Positions 1-9,255 of a DNA stretch of 64,000 nucleotides are shown here, piece after piece. Below the pieces are notes generated by a model. That model was not told where the DNA came from and did not search any database. It saw only the letters and a list, made by a program, of their open reading frames with translations. Position numbers and translations under genes: made by a program. Origin of the DNA: Bacillus methanolicus MGA3 (GTDB taxonomy: Bacteria; Bacillota; Bacilli; Bacillales; Cytobacillaceae). Location: the NCBI RefSeq assembly GCF_000724485.1, contig NZ_CP007739.1, positions 1,906,843-1,970,842 of the forward strand. Reading direction: 5' to 3'. The first letter of the stretch is position 1, and each line of letters opens with the position of its first letter.

Positions 1-1590
1 CATAAATGTTCCTCTGCTGGCGACTGTTTTCCAATGTTCAGGGGTATTTAGCGTATTAACTTCCATTTGAACATGAATTTTATTAATATCCATTTTCAAT
101 TTTTCTGCCAGATATTGAGCTAAAATGGTTTTTGTCCCTGTGCCGATCTCCACAACACCCGAGATCAAGTTTATACTTCCATCTGGATTAAATGTTAAAA
201 TGACACCAGAACTGGCATTCGGATCAATCGTGGATGTTTTCCAAATACAGCTTATTCCTTTTGCTCTTACTCGATGATTCCCTAACTGAATGACCTGTCC
301 TTCATCCCAGTTGATCAGTTCACGTAATTTCAAAATACATTTTGGTAAATTTCCAACATTGCTGGAGTTAAGGAGAACTTGTGTTGGGGTTGTATTTCCT
401 GGCAGGATGGCATTTTTTAGCCGGAGTTCGAGTGGATCGATTTGTAATTTTTTTGCTAGGATGTCCATCGTTCTTTCAAAAGCAAACAGCACTTCAGAAT
501 GGGCAAATCCTCTAAAAGGAGCTGCATACGGGTGGTTAGTATACATACATAAAGAGTCGCACCAAATATTTTCTATATGATAAGGTCCGGTACAGTCTAC
601 TGCTCCTGCTCGGCTAAGGTCCACCGATTTGTCTGAATAAGCACCCCCATCAAATAAATATAGCATCTCGGCTGCCTTCAAAACCCCTTCTTTTGTGCAT
701 CCCAGCTTAACGGTTGCATCGAGGCCAATGTGTCCGGGAGAAGTAAGAATATCTTCTTCACGGCTGTTTAGTAATTTAACTGGTCTTCCACCAACTGCTC
801 TTGAAGCGATATATGCAAGAATTTCCAATTGAATAGAGGCTTTCCCTCCATACGCGCCACCTACTAAAGGTGTATTTACAACGATTTTACCTGTTTCAAT
901 CCCAAAATAATCTCCAATAAGCCTCTTTATCATAAAGGGTGCCTGCGATGATGAAGTGATTTCGACTGTTCCGTTTGCGTGAATTTGAGCAAATGAACAT
1001 CGTGTTTCAATTGCAGCATGGTCTGAAGGATGGAATGAAAACTTAGCTTCAACGGTAACTTCACTTTCGGCCCATCCTTTTTTCAGATCACCTTTACGAA
1101 TTTTCGTCCGATTTGCGATATTTGTTCCTGGTTCCGGATAAACACCATCAATTTTTTTGTAATTGCCAAGATTTTCATGTAATAGTGGGGCATTCGGTTT
1201 CAATGCCTGTATCGGAGAATTAACAACTGGCAGCGGCTCATATTTTATCTTTATGGCATCTGCACCGCGTTTAGCCAAAAAGGGATTATCTGCGACGACA
1301 ACGGCAACCACCTCACCATGAAATCGTACTCTATCGACAGCAATCGGCGGGCGGTCACGGATTTCCTCCCCTGTAAGAGGCAAATTTTCCCCAGTAACAA
1401 TCGCACGAACACCGGGTATTTTTAGAGTTTCAGATCGATCGATTCCTATAATCTTTGCATGTGCATATGGACTAATAACCAATTTCCCATGGAGCATTTC
1501 TTTTGAATCATAATCGTTTGTATATTTAGCTGTTCCGGTCACCTTCTCGTGAGATTCTTTACGAAAAACACTTTCCCCAATTATCTTCAT
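1..1590 (-). CDS. Xanthine dehydrogenase family molybdopterin-binding subunit, 3' end outside window
   Basis: About 530 residues of the large molybdenum-cofactor subunit of a xanthine dehydrogenase/aldehyde oxidase-type hydroxylase, which oxidises purines or aldehydes with water and passes electrons to FeS and FAD subunits. The N-terminus shows the family opening (VTGTAKYTNDY, then HAKI and GVRAIVTG), followed by the cofactor loop GGAYGGKAS and the APFRGFAHSE segment. The active-site loop of CO dehydrogenases (AYRCSF) is not seen, so a purine or aldehyde hydroxylase is more likely. The start at 1590 follows GGTGAG. The family is usually about 750 residues, so roughly a third lies beyond position 1. 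The substrate is not determinable; B. subtilis PucD is the nearest functional model. Confidence 0.85.
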   Translation of the reverse strand, partial: MKIIGESVFRKESHEKVTGTAKYTNDYDSKEMLHGKLVISPYAHAKIIGIDRSETLKIPGVRAIVTGENLPLTGEEIRDRPPIAVDRVRFHGEVVAVVVADNPFLAKRGADAIKIKYEPLPVVNSPIQALKPNAPLLHENLGNYKKIDGVYPEPGTNIANRTKIRKGDLKKGWAESEVTVEAKFSFHPSDHAAIETRCSFAQIHANGTVEITSSSQAPFMIKRLIGDYFGIETGKIVVNTPLVGGAYGGKASIQLEILAYIASRAVGGRPVKLLNSREEDILTSPGHIGLDATVKLGCTKEGVLKAAEMLYLFDGGAYSDKSVDLSRAGAVDCTGPYHIENIWCDSLCMYTNHPYAAPFRGFAHSEVLFAFERTMDILAKKLQIDPLELRLKNAILPGNTTPTQVLLNSSNVGNLPKCILKLRELINWDEGQVIQLGNHRVRAKGISCIWKTSTIDPNASSGVILTFNPDGSINLISGVVEIGTGTKTILAQYLAEKLKMDINKIHVQMEVNTLNTPEHWKTVASRGTFM

Positions 1591-1928
1591 GATTTTTCTC
1601 ACCACTTCTATTCGTTATATTTCTAATAAAAAAGTCCACTCTCTTAATAGCGGCCATAAGAAGTTTGATCATGTATTTTCTCGTTTGTATTGCTTTCACT
1701 AAAATTGATTTCACTCATTCCTAATTTATGATTTTGTTTTAAAAAAATGTTTTTGAAAGATGAAAATAATCTTTCCAATCCGGTGCTATTAAGTGAAAAA
1801 TTCCTGAAAAGAAAATCAAAGAATTTGAGATTAAAAATGGTTATAGAAACCAATTGGCATATGATTATAGTTCCTTTTTCAGAGAATTCAGATAGAAAAC
1901 ATATACAAATCCCCTTCCAAAAGTTTTG
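1591..1928. other. AT-rich intergenic region, no gene supported
   Basis: This 338-bp gap separates the hydroxylase gene from the glycosyltransferase gene. Short reading frames exist on both strands, but none has a ribosome site or recognisable product. It presumably holds the promoter of the minus-strand hydroxylase gene. Confidence 0.5.
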
Positions 1929-3050
1929 TCACATTAATAATTCCGCTATTATTTCTGATGGGTCTTTACAATAAATATGAGAGTGAAAATTTGCTACTTG
2001 ATTTTGATATTGTTTCAGTTCATTTTCGTCATGGAGAATGGAAAGAATTTGCTGGTGAATTTCATGCTTGTTTAAGTGAAAGACCAAGCCTAAATCCTTT
2101 AACTGCTGCAGATTGATTTCTTCTTGGCCTGGCAAAGCATCATAGATAAAAATGGGTTTGCGTTTAAAAAGGCTTTCGCTTATTGTAACTCCTCCTGGCT
2201 TTGTTATGATGGCATCCATTTGATCATAAAGTCCGTTCATTTTATCCCTGCATTTAATATACGGAAACGGTATAATATTGCTTTTTTGCATGTCTTTTAG
2301 CTTATTGTATAATTTCTTATTTTTCCCGCACAACACGTAAAACTGAATTTGCTGGGGAGGCTTGGCCTCTGCAATTTTTTGGATTAAATCGTCGATTGTA
2401 CCAACCCCTAAGTTTCCCCCGGAAATTAAAACAGATAAAACAGACGAATTTGCTGGTGCAGGTGTTTGTTTCTGTTTTATTATTTTTGGATGAATCGGAA
2501 TTCCTGTAATATAAATTCGCTCTTCGCTGATTCCTTTTTTGATTAAGAAATTTTTCATTTGAGGAGAAGGAACAAAATGATAGTCAATCTGCTCTACTCC
2601 CCAGAAACGATGTATGAAAAAATCTGTATACACATTGATAACCGGAACACTTAGTTCATTTTTTTCTTTTAAGTAATTTAACATATAAGCGGGTAAAGCA
2701 TGTGTACAAACAATGAGATCAGGTTGTTTTTCTTCTAAAAGCCTTTTCATAAAAAAAATAAATAATAATTCATACAAGCGATAACGTTTCTTATTTTCTA
2801 CATTTTTGTAAACTGAAAATTGATAAATGGAATTATATAATCCAGGAAATATATGTATCCAATTGAGATAAAACTTGGAAACAAGTGCTTCAATTTTTCC
2901 GTAGCTGTATGAAAGAATATCGACCTTTTCACACTTTATATGCGGGTAAATTCGCATTATTCCATCTATTAATGCATTTGCAGTTTGATGGTGGCCAGAT
3001 GGGATTTGTAAAAAAGGCAAAAATAATATGGATTTAGCAACCTTTTTCAT
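1929..3050 (-). CDS. ykoN: UgtP/MGDG-synthase-like glycosyltransferase (YkoN-like)
   Basis: A 373-residue GT28-type glycosyltransferase of the family that includes B. subtilis UgtP and plant MGDG synthase, which add sugars from UDP-sugars to diacylglycerol. The N-terminal half has the acceptor-side motif SGHHQTANALIDG; the C-terminal half has the nucleotide-sugar signature GGNLGVGTIDDLI and ITKPGGVTISESL. No membrane span is evident, as expected for a peripheral enzyme. The neighbouring metallophosphoesterase and YkoP-like genes match the ykoN/ykoP/ykoQ group of B. subtilis, which is why YkoN is preferred over UgtP. The actual acceptor is unknown. Confidence 0.75.
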   Translation of the reverse strand: MKKVAKSILFLPFLQIPSGHHQTANALIDGIMRIYPHIKCEKVDILSYSYGKIEALVSKFYLNWIHIFPGLYNSIYQFSVYKNVENKKRYRLYELLFIFFMKRLLEEKQPDLIVCTHALPAYMLNYLKEKNELSVPVINVYTDFFIHRFWGVEQIDYHFVPSPQMKNFLIKKGISEERIYITGIPIHPKIIKQKQTPAPANSSVLSVLISGGNLGVGTIDDLIQKIAEAKPPQQIQFYVLCGKNKKLYNKLKDMQKSNIIPFPYIKCRDKMNGLYDQMDAIITKPGGVTISESLFKRKPIFIYDALPGQEEINLQQLKDLGLVFHLNKHEIHQQILSILHDENELKQYQNQVANFHSHIYCKDPSEIIAELLM

Positions 3051-3198
3051 ACAGCACCTCTTTTAAACACTTACGGCGTTTTTCTCTTCCAAACATGAGT
3101 GCATGGAATTTGCCCCCATGGGACTTATACCATTTATTGCTTGCAAAAATAACAGTCTTTTTCATGTATAATCTGTGTTATGGAAGGAGTGATTGAAT

Positions 3199-4050
3199 TT
3201 GAAGATATTACTTTTTACTGTTTTAGCAATCGTTCTTTATTATTTAATAAGAAAAGCCTATAAAAACACGAAGGATATCGTGATTAATAAAGTGAAAATC
3301 AATGAAGAATCAACTAAAGGACATAGTCCGAAATTAAATATTCTTCAACTTTCTGATTTGCATCTTGAAAATATATCCATTTCCCCTGCAGAACTATATG
3401 AAAAGCTAAAAGACGAACCGATTGATTTAATTGCACTCACTGGAGATTTCCTCGACCGTAAACGCACCATTCCCAAGCTTGTCCCATATTTAAAAATAAT
3501 GAACCAACTCAATGCAAAACATGGCATCTATGCCGTTCTTGGCAACCATGACTATATCTTGCAACATCACAACTTACAAACATTAATAGGAACGCTTAAA
3601 CGTTATAACTGCAAGGTTTTACAAAATGAAAATGATGTGATTTTTGTTCAGGGAAAACCGGTTAATATCATTGGCATCGATGACTTTAGCACAAATCGAA
3701 GCAGCCTGGAAGCTTCTTACGCAGGAATTAAACCAGGAACAAACCTAGTATTAACCCATGATCCAAATATTGTCCTTCACATGAAAAAATACCATTTTGA
3801 TTATTTGCTTGCCGGTCATTTCCATGGTGGGCAAATCTGCTATCCAAAAGCTTATCACCTTGTAAAAATGGGAAAGCTTGCAAGAATGAATATTATAAAA
3901 GGTTTCCATATGCTGGATGGGAAACCTTTCTATATTAATGAAGGTCTAGGCCAAACAGGTGTAAATATCCGTATTGGGAGCCGGCCTGAAATTACTCTTC
4001 ATGAGTTATCATTGGCAGTTGCTGATAATAAAACACTTACAGCAATATAA
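3199..4050 (+). CDS. ykoQ: Membrane-anchored metallophosphoesterase (YkoQ-like)
   Basis: A calcineurin-type phosphoesterase of about 283 residues with an N-terminal hydrophobic anchor (ILLFTVLAIVLYYLI). Metal-binding motifs appear in order: SDLHLE, TGDFLD, GNHDY, LTHDP and GHFHGGQ. The chosen start is TTG at 3199, nine bases after AGGAG at 3185-3189; an in-frame TTG at 3193 lies too close to the ribosome site. A TATAAT -10 box at 3167-3172 lies just upstream. The gene is divergent from ykoN and converges on ykoP, with a palindromic repeat at its 3' side. A lipid or nucleotide phosphoester substrate is likely but unproven. Confidence 0.85.
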   Translation: MKILLFTVLAIVLYYLIRKAYKNTKDIVINKVKINEESTKGHSPKLNILQLSDLHLENISISPAELYEKLKDEPIDLIALTGDFLDRKRTIPKLVPYLKIMNQLNAKHGIYAVLGNHDYILQHHNLQTLIGTLKRYNCKVLQNENDVIFVQGKPVNIIGIDDFSTNRSSLEASYAGIKPGTNLVLTHDPNIVLHMKKYHFDYLLAGHFHGGQICYPKAYHLVKMGKLARMNIIKGFHMLDGKPFYINEGLGQTGVNIRIGSRPEITLHELSLAVADNKTLTAI

Positions 4051-4058
4051 GGAGAAAG

Positions 4059-4176
4059 CAGTCTCTAAAGGGTCTGACACCATGTGTATTATCAATATAT
4101 AGCACATTTATCCAACTTTATGTCCTATATATTGGTTATGGGGTCTGACCCTCAGGTTTTTGAGACGGCCTCTTAC
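4059..4176. repeat. Palindromic GGGTCAGACCC-family repeat, copy 1
   Basis: Imperfect inverted repeat between the convergent ykoQ and ykoP genes, running from AGTCTCTAAAGGGTCTGAC to GGGGTCTGACCC followed by TTGAGACGGCCTCTTA. Its centre (ATCAATATATAGCACATTTA and TGTCCTATATATTG) matches the reverse complement of the copy at 34101-34228 almost base for base. It can fold as a long hairpin and probably ends transcription from both sides. Confidence 0.7.
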
Positions 4177-4200
4177 TTTTTAAAAAGCGAACATTCCATT

Positions 4201-4779
4201 TCAATGACGATTGGGTATTTCATTCCTGTACATATTTGATAATTTATTTGTTGACATAAATAAATAATGTGGTTTTTGATACTTAAGAATACGCCAGATA
4301 AAAGTATTTTGGCTGGAGAGCATCGCTATTGGCAAAAAAGAGAACCATTTATACCATTTGTAAACGGGATGAGAAATGTCAAAAATTTCAAAACCAAGAC
4401 GTTCACACCCTTTATTTAACAGGGAAATACCTATAATTCCTTTTATCTCTTGTGAATGGCAATAGTTCCGAATGTAAATTTCTACGCCAGGCAAAGACTT
4501 TTGAACATAGCGGTAAATAATTTTTGCTTTTTTTAATTCACTCTTTATGTCTTTTAATTCTTTCAAAAGTCTAGCATTGTGAAGGTGAATTTTGACTAAT
4601 AAATCATTTCTGTTAATTTGTGTTCCATCAGAAAGAACGATATTTCTTCCTTTATATTTTGTCAGTCTAATCCTCAAAATATTACCTTCAGTTCCTTCAC
4701 ATGGAGGGTATGTAAGGCGAGAGCAGAAAAAGTAAATTGGGTCGATTAAGCTCCAAATCGAAAGAATATAGCCTCTCAT
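4201..4779 (-). CDS. ykoP: YkoP-like protein of unknown function
   Basis: A 192-residue protein resembling B. subtilis YkoP, a domain also found joined to polysaccharide deacetylases. It opens with a hydrophobic stretch (ILSIWSLIDPIYFFC), has a central Lys/Glu-rich helical part and a basic C-terminus. It sits in the same neighbourhood as in B. subtilis, next to YkoN-like and YkoQ-like genes, which suggests a shared role in envelope lipid or glycolipid metabolism. That is inference; no catalytic motif is visible. Ribosome site GGAG lies upstream of the ATG at 4779. Confidence 0.55.
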   Translation of the reverse strand: MRGYILSIWSLIDPIYFFCSRLTYPPCEGTEGNILRIRLTKYKGRNIVLSDGTQINRNDLLVKIHLHNARLLKELKDIKSELKKAKIIYRYVQKSLPGVEIYIRNYCHSQEIKGIIGISLLNKGCERLGFEIFDISHPVYKWYKWFSFLPIAMLSSQNTFIWRILKYQKPHYLFMSTNKLSNMYRNEIPNRH

Positions 4780-5065
4780 GCTTCCTTCTCCTTATTAATT
4801 TTCAAAGCTTTCTTGTGAAAAATGAATTTTAACCGGTCTCCTTTTTTGTGATATAAACATTTATACTATAACCACAATTAAATTTTGTTATTTATTGATC
4901 CAGAGGTTTTATGAAAACAGCATCTATGGATAAGCATCAGAGCGCAAAAAACATCTTCAGTGCTTTTGATATAGAATTCGCTATTCTGGAGCCAAGTGAG
5001 ATCACAGTATTCTCTTCATTTTTTAGAGTTCCTCCACTAAGGAAGGAACCCCCAAAGCACAAGTC

Positions 5066-5401
5066 TCAATACCCATAAAATGGATAACCGTAGCCGCCAT
5101 AAGGATAACCGTAGCCATAGCCATAAGGATAGCCAAATGGACTATATAAAGCACTACCTAATAACCCACCTAAAACTCCACCAAAGAAAGGTCCCCCGAA
5201 GAATGGTCCTCCGAAAAACGGTCTGCCGAAAAACGGCCTTCCGAAGAATGGCCCGCCGAAAAACGGCCTTCCGAAGAATGGTCTGCCAAAAAATGGCCTA
5301 AACCCGAAACCGAAAGGACGGCCAAAAATCCTCTCATCCGTTTGGTCACTTGGATTTTGATAAAGCTGCTCAAAATCAATGGGCGCTGTATTAAAATAAA
5401 T
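5066..5401 (-). CDS. Gly/Phe/Pro-rich coat-like protein, start codon unresolved
   Basis: The reading frame ending at TGA 5066-5068 encodes about 111 residues: a short acidic head (TAPIDFEQLYQNPSDQTDER), many tandem copies of RPFFG/GPFFG, a GGVLGGLLGSALY hinge and a Gly/Tyr/Pro tail (YPYGYGYGYPYGG). This composition is typical of small Bacillus spore-surface proteins; the other frames give improbable His/Ser/Arg strings. GAGGAGG lies at about 5402-5408, but no ATG, GTG or TTG follows in frame. The first possible codon is ATT at 5399-5401, which is too close to the ribosome site. Either a rare start is used, an ATG was lost by mutation, or the sequence has an error. Confidence 0.5.
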   Translation of the reverse strand: MYFNTAPIDFEQLYQNPSDQTDERIFGRPFGFGFRPFFGRPFFGRPFFGGPFFGRPFFGRPFFGGPFFGGPFFGGVLGGLLGSALYSPFGYPYGYGYGYPYGGYGYPFYGY

Positions 5402-5710
5402 CCCTCCTCTTTTTTATTCAATAAAGCTTATGTTTTTGACTAAAGAAATTCTTGGGTATATGCCTTGTTTAAAAAGATTAAATTTCCTCTAATTCTCTAA
5501 TTTAGATTTCTTAATTTATCATTTGTGAATTAGTTAGTCCTAACCCTTTTTGTTTTTCGAATCTTTTTAATTTTGGTGCGGTTAAGATGACGATTTATAG
5601 TTGATTTGAATATTGTATTAATGAAAATAATGTTCAATTTCCTTACCACCTGAAAGGGTGGTTTTGATTTGAATGAATTTTATACCGACACATTACGAAT
5701 CCAAACATAG
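5402..5710. other. Intergenic region with a small hairpin
   Basis: AT-rich gap between two coat-like reading frames. The only structure seen is a hairpin at about 5645-5664 (CCACC, loop TGAAA, GGGTGG) followed by TTTTGATTTG, which could be a weak plus-strand terminator or leader element. Confidence 0.3.
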
Positions 5711-5956
5711 ATGCCATCCTCAAATTTCTATCAGGGTCAATTTTATAAGAGAGGACAGATCACATTGCCAATTATTATTACGGGAAAGAATGGTTCTATA
5801 TATGAAGGGTTTTCGCATCCGATTCTAGGGCTTTGGGGGCAGCCTTGGAATCTAGGATATCCTCATGTTTATCCAAGTTTATATCATCAAGCCCATATTA
5901 CCTACCCATTTATTCAACCAGATATCTATTTTCATTTTGTACGGAATTTATTTTAA
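5711..5956 (+). CDS. Hypothetical Pro/Tyr-rich small protein
   Basis: An 81-residue frame rich in Pro, Tyr, His and Trp (GLWGQPWNLGYPHVYPSLYH). The composition resembles small coat proteins and suits the surrounding cluster of sporulation peptides. No ribosome site precedes the ATG, and a TAG stop lies immediately before it. The upstream ATG at 5674, which has GGGTGG in front, is in another frame. It may be a decayed gene or a chance frame. Confidence 0.25.
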   Translation: MPSSNFYQGQFYKRGQITLPIIITGKNGSIYEGFSHPILGLWGQPWNLGYPHVYPSLYHQAHITYPFIQPDIYFHFVRNLF

Positions 5957-6030
5957 ACTTGAGATTCGTTTATTTTCTTAAAATTCCATTGTTAACTCAA
6001 CACCTGTCCCATTCCTTTTTATTATTTTTT

Positions 6031-6102
6031 TCATATCTTATTATGCGAGGGATAGAAGTCTTCTCTCAAGAAAACCCAGCTGCATGAGAATCCGCCGCCC
6101 AT
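6031..6102 (-). CDS. Candidate 23-residue peptide with strong ribosome site
   Basis: A minus-strand frame of 23 residues beginning MGGGFSCSW, preceded by a full anti-Shine-Dalgarno match AGGAGGTGA about nine bases upstream. Nothing recognisable. It lies among YjcZ-type peptide genes, so a sporulation peptide is possible, but the evidence is only the ribosome site. Confidence 0.25.
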   Translation of the reverse strand: MGGGFSCSWVFLREDFYPSHNKI

Positions 6103-6127
6103 GCAGCGGTCTCACCTCCTCATCGGT

Positions 6128-6156
6128 AGAAGCGTATGTGAAATGCATACGCTTCT
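6128..6156. terminator. Hairpin terminator
   Basis: Stem AGAAGCGTATG paired with GCATACGCTTCT around a short loop, followed on the plus strand by TATTTATGATTTTTT. Suitable as a terminator for the Pro/Tyr-rich frame upstream. Confidence 0.55.
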
Positions 6157-6378
6157 ATTTATGATTTTTTATCTAATTATTTTAAAAAAGTTCTAGTTAA
6201 TAAATGAGTTTTAATTTTTCACAAGATTTTTTATGTAAACAATGCGATAAATTCAGGCAAAAGTGAATTTCTTTAATCTTCGTGGCCTTTGTCCAATCGA
6301 TTTCTTTTTAGAAACATATTTTATAGTGAGGTTGCTGATAAAGCATTCCTTAATCATTCCAATAGGAGGTGAAATTTT

Positions 6379-6516
6379 ATGTGCTTTGGATCTTGCGGTG
6401 CTGGTTACGGTAGTTACGGCGGTGCTAGCTACGGTGGAATTGGCAGTAATTTCGCGTTAATCGTCGTATTGTTTATTCTATTAATTATTGTAGGTTCAAC
6501 ATTCTTCTTTGGTTAA
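6379..6516 (+). CDS. YjcZ-family sporulation peptide
   Basis: A 45-residue peptide: a Cys/Gly/Tyr-rich head (GYGSYGGASYGG) followed by one hydrophobic helix (FALIVVLFILLIIVGSTFFF). This is the standard build of the YjcZ family of small sporulation membrane peptides, made in large numbers in Bacillus during spore formation. A strong AGGAGGTGA precedes the ATG at 6379. It is followed after 63 bp by a second, shorter member of the family, so the two are probably co-transcribed. Confidence 0.85.
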   Translation: MCFGSCGAGYGSYGGASYGGIGSNFALIVVLFILLIIVGSTFFFG

Positions 6517-6579
6517 GAAAATCGAATATTTTTTTCAATGAAAAAAACTGATTATTCGATGTAAAAGGAGGTGTCAAAC

Positions 6580-6672
6580 ATGAGTGACGGAATTGGACGC
6601 GCTTTTGCGTTAGTTGTAGTATTGTTTGTTTTACTCATCATTGTAGGATGTTCTTGTACAGGAATCTATTAA
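6580..6672 (+). CDS. Short YjcZ-family sporulation peptide
   Basis: A 30-residue peptide with a very short polar head (MSDGIGR) and the family helix AFALVVVLFVLLIIVGCSC. The helix is nearly the same as in the preceding 45-residue gene, so the two look like paralogues. AAAGGAGGTG lies at a good distance before the ATG at 6580. The palindromic repeat at 6713-6764 follows and can act as the terminator. Confidence 0.8.
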   Translation: MSDGIGRAFALVVVLFVLLIIVGCSCTGIY

Positions 6673-6712
6673 GTTCCAGCAAGGTAAATATGTGAAACTC
6701 TCTTGAATCAAC

Positions 6713-6764
6713 AAAGAGGCTGCCTCAAAAGTAAAGGGACAGACCCTAATGAGTCAGCCTCTTT
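6713..6764. repeat. Palindromic GGGTCAGACCC-family repeat, short copy 2
   Basis: Short form of the dispersed repeat: AAAGAGGCTGCCTCAAAAG, a GGGACAGACCC core and TGAGTCAGCCTCTTT. The outer arms pair over about 12 bases and end in T-runs on both strands. The long central part present in other copies is missing. Confidence 0.7.
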
Positions 6765-6881
6765 GTAATAAGTTCTTTTTTGTAAAAATGAGTACAGCAA
6801 GCAATTTACAAACTTGAATGAAAAAGAGTTCATAAAGTCTATTTTCTGGCACATTACCCTTTTTGAGGAAGGAGGTATAAA

Positions 6882-7082
6882 ATGGGAAATTTAGTTATGA
6901 GGCACTATGGACAAGCTGTTGAAGTAAGAGATCGTTTCGGTAGAGTTCATAGAGGAGTAATAGACGGGGTTAACCAAACAAGAGGCATGTTTATCCGCAG
7001 CGGCTTTAGGCGAAGAAGATTTATTCCTTTTTTCTTAATCGCTTCCATTTTCCTATTAAGGTCTAGAAGACGTATTTTCTAA
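6882..7082 (+). CDS. Small basic protein with C-terminal membrane segment
   Basis: A 66-residue protein with a strong ribosome site (AAGGAGG) before the ATG. Residues 1-35 (VEVRDRFGRVHRGVIDGV) look like a small beta barrel domain; residues 36-50 are Arg-rich; then comes one hydrophobic segment (FIPFFLIASIFLL) and an Arg-rich end. Not assigned to a named family. It lies with the sporulation peptide genes and is followed by another repeat copy. Confidence 0.6.
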   Translation: MGNLVMRHYGQAVEVRDRFGRVHRGVIDGVNQTRGMFIRSGFRRRRFIPFFLIASIFLLRSRRRIF

Positions 7083-7144
7083 AAAATAAAGATTCTTAAA
7101 TTAAGTTTTTCCCTAGAGAAAAATCTCTTGCAAGCTTGTTCAAA

Positions 7145-7267
7145 ATAGAGGCTGACTCAAATTCAAAGGGTCAGACCCCCTCCATACAATATATAGACAA
7201 ACAGTAATACAACCAATCTATATTTTGTCATCACTGGTGGGTCAGACCCTTATGAGTCAGCCTCTAT
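7145..7267. repeat. Palindromic GGGTCAGACCC-family repeat, copy 3
   Basis: Outer arms ATAGAGGCTGACTCAA and ATGAGTCAGCCTCTAT pair almost perfectly; inner arms AAAGGGTCAGACCCCC and GGTGGGTCAGACCC are also self-complementary. It lies between the 66-residue gene and trpA, just after the trpA stop codon, and probably ends both transcripts. Confidence 0.75.
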
Positions 7268-7270
7268 TAT

Positions 7271-8053
7271 TTAAACGGATTGAAAAGACTTTGCGGCCTT
7301 TATTAATTCTTCAATTCCTTCCAAATCGCCCTGTTCAAATAGTTCGATTATTTTGCTTCCGACAATCACGCCGTCACAGTATTGGCTCATTTCTCTCACA
7401 TGCTCTGGTGTGGAAATGCCAAATCCAGCAAGAACCGGCTTGTTACTGACACTCTTAACACGTTTTAAATACTCTCCCAACTCATTTTGAAAATCGGAGC
7501 GGACTCCGGTGATTCCCGTCACTGTTACAGCATATAAAAATCCTTTGCCCCGCCTTGCAATTTCTTTCATCCGTTCAGGCGGACTTGTTAGTGTAACAAG
7601 ACGAATTAATTCGATACCTGAATCCTTCAAAATCGGAGCAATTAGATCTTCCTCTTCAATCGGAAGGTCGGGAATAATACAGCCGTCCACGCCTGCTTTT
7701 TTAGCGTCTGTAATAAATGCGCCCATTCCATAAGCAAGGACCGGATTTACATACGTCATTATGATCAAAGGAATTGAAACAATCGGTCGAATTTCTGCAA
7801 GAACAGATAAAACACCGCGTAAAGTGGTTCCCTCCTTTAAGGCGCGGAATCCGGCACGCTGTATTGTCGGGCCGTCGGCGACAGGGTCTGAAAAAGGAAT
7901 ACCGATTTCAACCGCGGTTGCGCCCGCTTTTTCCAAAAAAACAATTTTTTCTTGCAGTGAATCAAGTCCACCGTCCCCAGCCATTATATATGGTATAAAT
8001 GCTTTTTCATTTCTTTCTTTTAATATCGCAAATGTTTTTTCAATCCGGTTCAT
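7271..8053 (-). CDS. trpA: Tryptophan synthase alpha subunit
   Basis: A 260-residue TIM-barrel enzyme that cleaves indole-3-glycerol phosphate to indole and glyceraldehyde 3-phosphate and channels indole to TrpB. The catalytic region [16 protein letters not shown] carries the acidic residues of the active site, and phosphate-binding glycines occur near the C-terminus (AGFGIST, VIVGSKI). Length is normal. It is the last gene of the trp operon; its start overlaps the trpB stop by 4 bp, and the palindromic repeat follows its stop. Confidence 0.97.
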   Translation of the reverse strand: MNRIEKTFAILKERNEKAFIPYIMAGDGGLDSLQEKIVFLEKAGATAVEIGIPFSDPVADGPTIQRAGFRALKEGTTLRGVLSVLAEIRPIVSIPLIIMTYVNPVLAYGMGAFITDAKKAGVDGCIIPDLPIEEEDLIAPILKDSGIELIRLVTLTSPPERMKEIARRGKGFLYAVTVTGITGVRSDFQNELGEYLKRVKSVSNKPVLAGFGISTPEHVREMSQYCDGVIVGSKIIELFEQGDLEGIEELIKAAKSFQSV

Positions 8054-9255
8054 CCTTCCTGCTCCTTTCCCATTCTTTCTTTTACTTGCTGGACATCTTT
8101 ATCACCACGGCCTGATAAACAAACGACGATCGCTTCCTCTTTCTTCATTTTTGCCGCAAGTTTTAATGCAAATGCCACTGCATGAGCACTCTCGAGAGCC
8201 GGTATTATTCCCTCCAAACGGGAAAGCAGCTTAAATGCTTCAAGAGCCTCTTCATCGGTGATTGATTCGTAGCTGACACGTCCTATATCTTTTAAATAGC
8301 TATGCTCGGGACCTACGCCGGGATAATCAAGTCCGGCGGAAATCGAATGAGCCTCTAAGATTTGTCCATCTTCATCCTGCAGCAGATACATATAGGCTCC
8401 ATGCAATACGCCGGGCTTTCCTTTTGTCAGTGATGCCGCATGACGGTCTGTATCAATTCCTAAACCGGCAGCTTCTACTCCGTACAATTTTACTTCATCA
8501 TCTTCCACAAACGGATAAAACATACCCATCGAATTGCTTCCCCCGCCAATACAAGCAACAACCGCTTCAGGAAGCCTTCCTTCTTTTGCAAAAAATTGCT
8601 CCTTTGTTTCCTTCCCAATCACACTTTGAAAATCACGTACAATCATTGGAAACGGATGCGGCCCCATCACAGACCCTAAAATGTAATGTGTGTCATTAAC
8701 GTTAGCTACCCAGTATCGAAGCGCTTCATTTACTGCATCTTTTAATGTTCCGCTTCCTGACGAAACGCTGATAACTTTGGCTCCAAGCAATTCCATGCGA
8801 AACACGTTCAGCTGTTGCCGTCTGATGTCTTCTTCTCCCATAAAAATAACGCATTCCAGATTTAATAATGCACAAACCGTAGCAGTTGCGACTCCATGCT
8901 GGCCGGCGCCAGTTTCAGCCACAATTTTTTTCTTTCCCATACGAAGAGCTAGAAGCGCCTGGCCGATTGTATTGTTGATTTTATGGGCTCCTGTATGGTT
9001 TAAATCCTCCCGTTTCAAATAAATTTTGGCCCCGTTTCCGTGTCTGGTTAGGTTTTCTGCATAGTATAAAGGTGTTTCCCTGCCAACATATTCCTTTAGT
9101 AAATTTTGCAATTGCTGTTGAAAAGCCGGGTCTTTTGCCGCTTTTTTATATTCATCTTCCAATTCAATGACGGCTTGCATCAGCGTTTCCGGCACATACC
9201 TGCCGCCGTACAGTCCAAAATGGCCTTTTTGATCGGGTAAAGTGTAGGTTGTCAT
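8050..9255 (-). CDS. trpB: Tryptophan synthase beta subunit
   Basis: A 401-residue PLP enzyme joining indole and serine to make tryptophan. The PLP lysine is in HTGAHKINN, the substrate loop is ETGAGQHG, and the phosphate-binding loop is GGGSNSMG. The N-terminal [13 protein letters not shown] is typical of TrpB1. It overlaps trpF upstream and trpA downstream by 4 bp each, indicating translational coupling of the alpha and beta subunits. Confidence 0.97.
   Translation of the reverse strand: MTTYTLPDQKGHFGLYGGRYVPETLMQAVIELEDEYKKAAKDPAFQQQLQNLLKEYVGRETPLYYAENLTRHGNGAKIYLKREDLNHTGAHKINNTIGQALLALRMGKKKIVAETGAGQHGVATATVCALLNLECVIFMGEEDIRRQQLNVFRMELLGAKVISVSSGSGTLKDAVNEALRYWVANVNDTHYILGSVMGPHPFPMIVRDFQSVIGKETKEQFFAKEGRLPEAVVACIGGGSNSMGMFYPFVEDDEVKLYGVEAAGLGIDTDRHAASLTKGKPGVLHGAYMYLLQDEDGQILEAHSISAGLDYPGVGPEHSYLKDIGRVSYESITDEEALEAFKLLSRLEGIIPALESAHAVAFALKLAAKMKKEEAIVVCLSGRGDKDVQQVKERMGKEQEG

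Noticed and set aside
1644..1974. Small frames on both strands between the hydroxylase and ykoN-like genes
   Set aside because: No ribosome sites, overlapping each other, AT-rich, no recognisable protein features.
5080..5421. Two other reading frames over the Gly/Phe-rich region (one on each strand)
   Set aside because: They are shadows of the repeat codons and give Arg/Met- or His/Ser-rich strings; the third frame has a typical coat-like composition.
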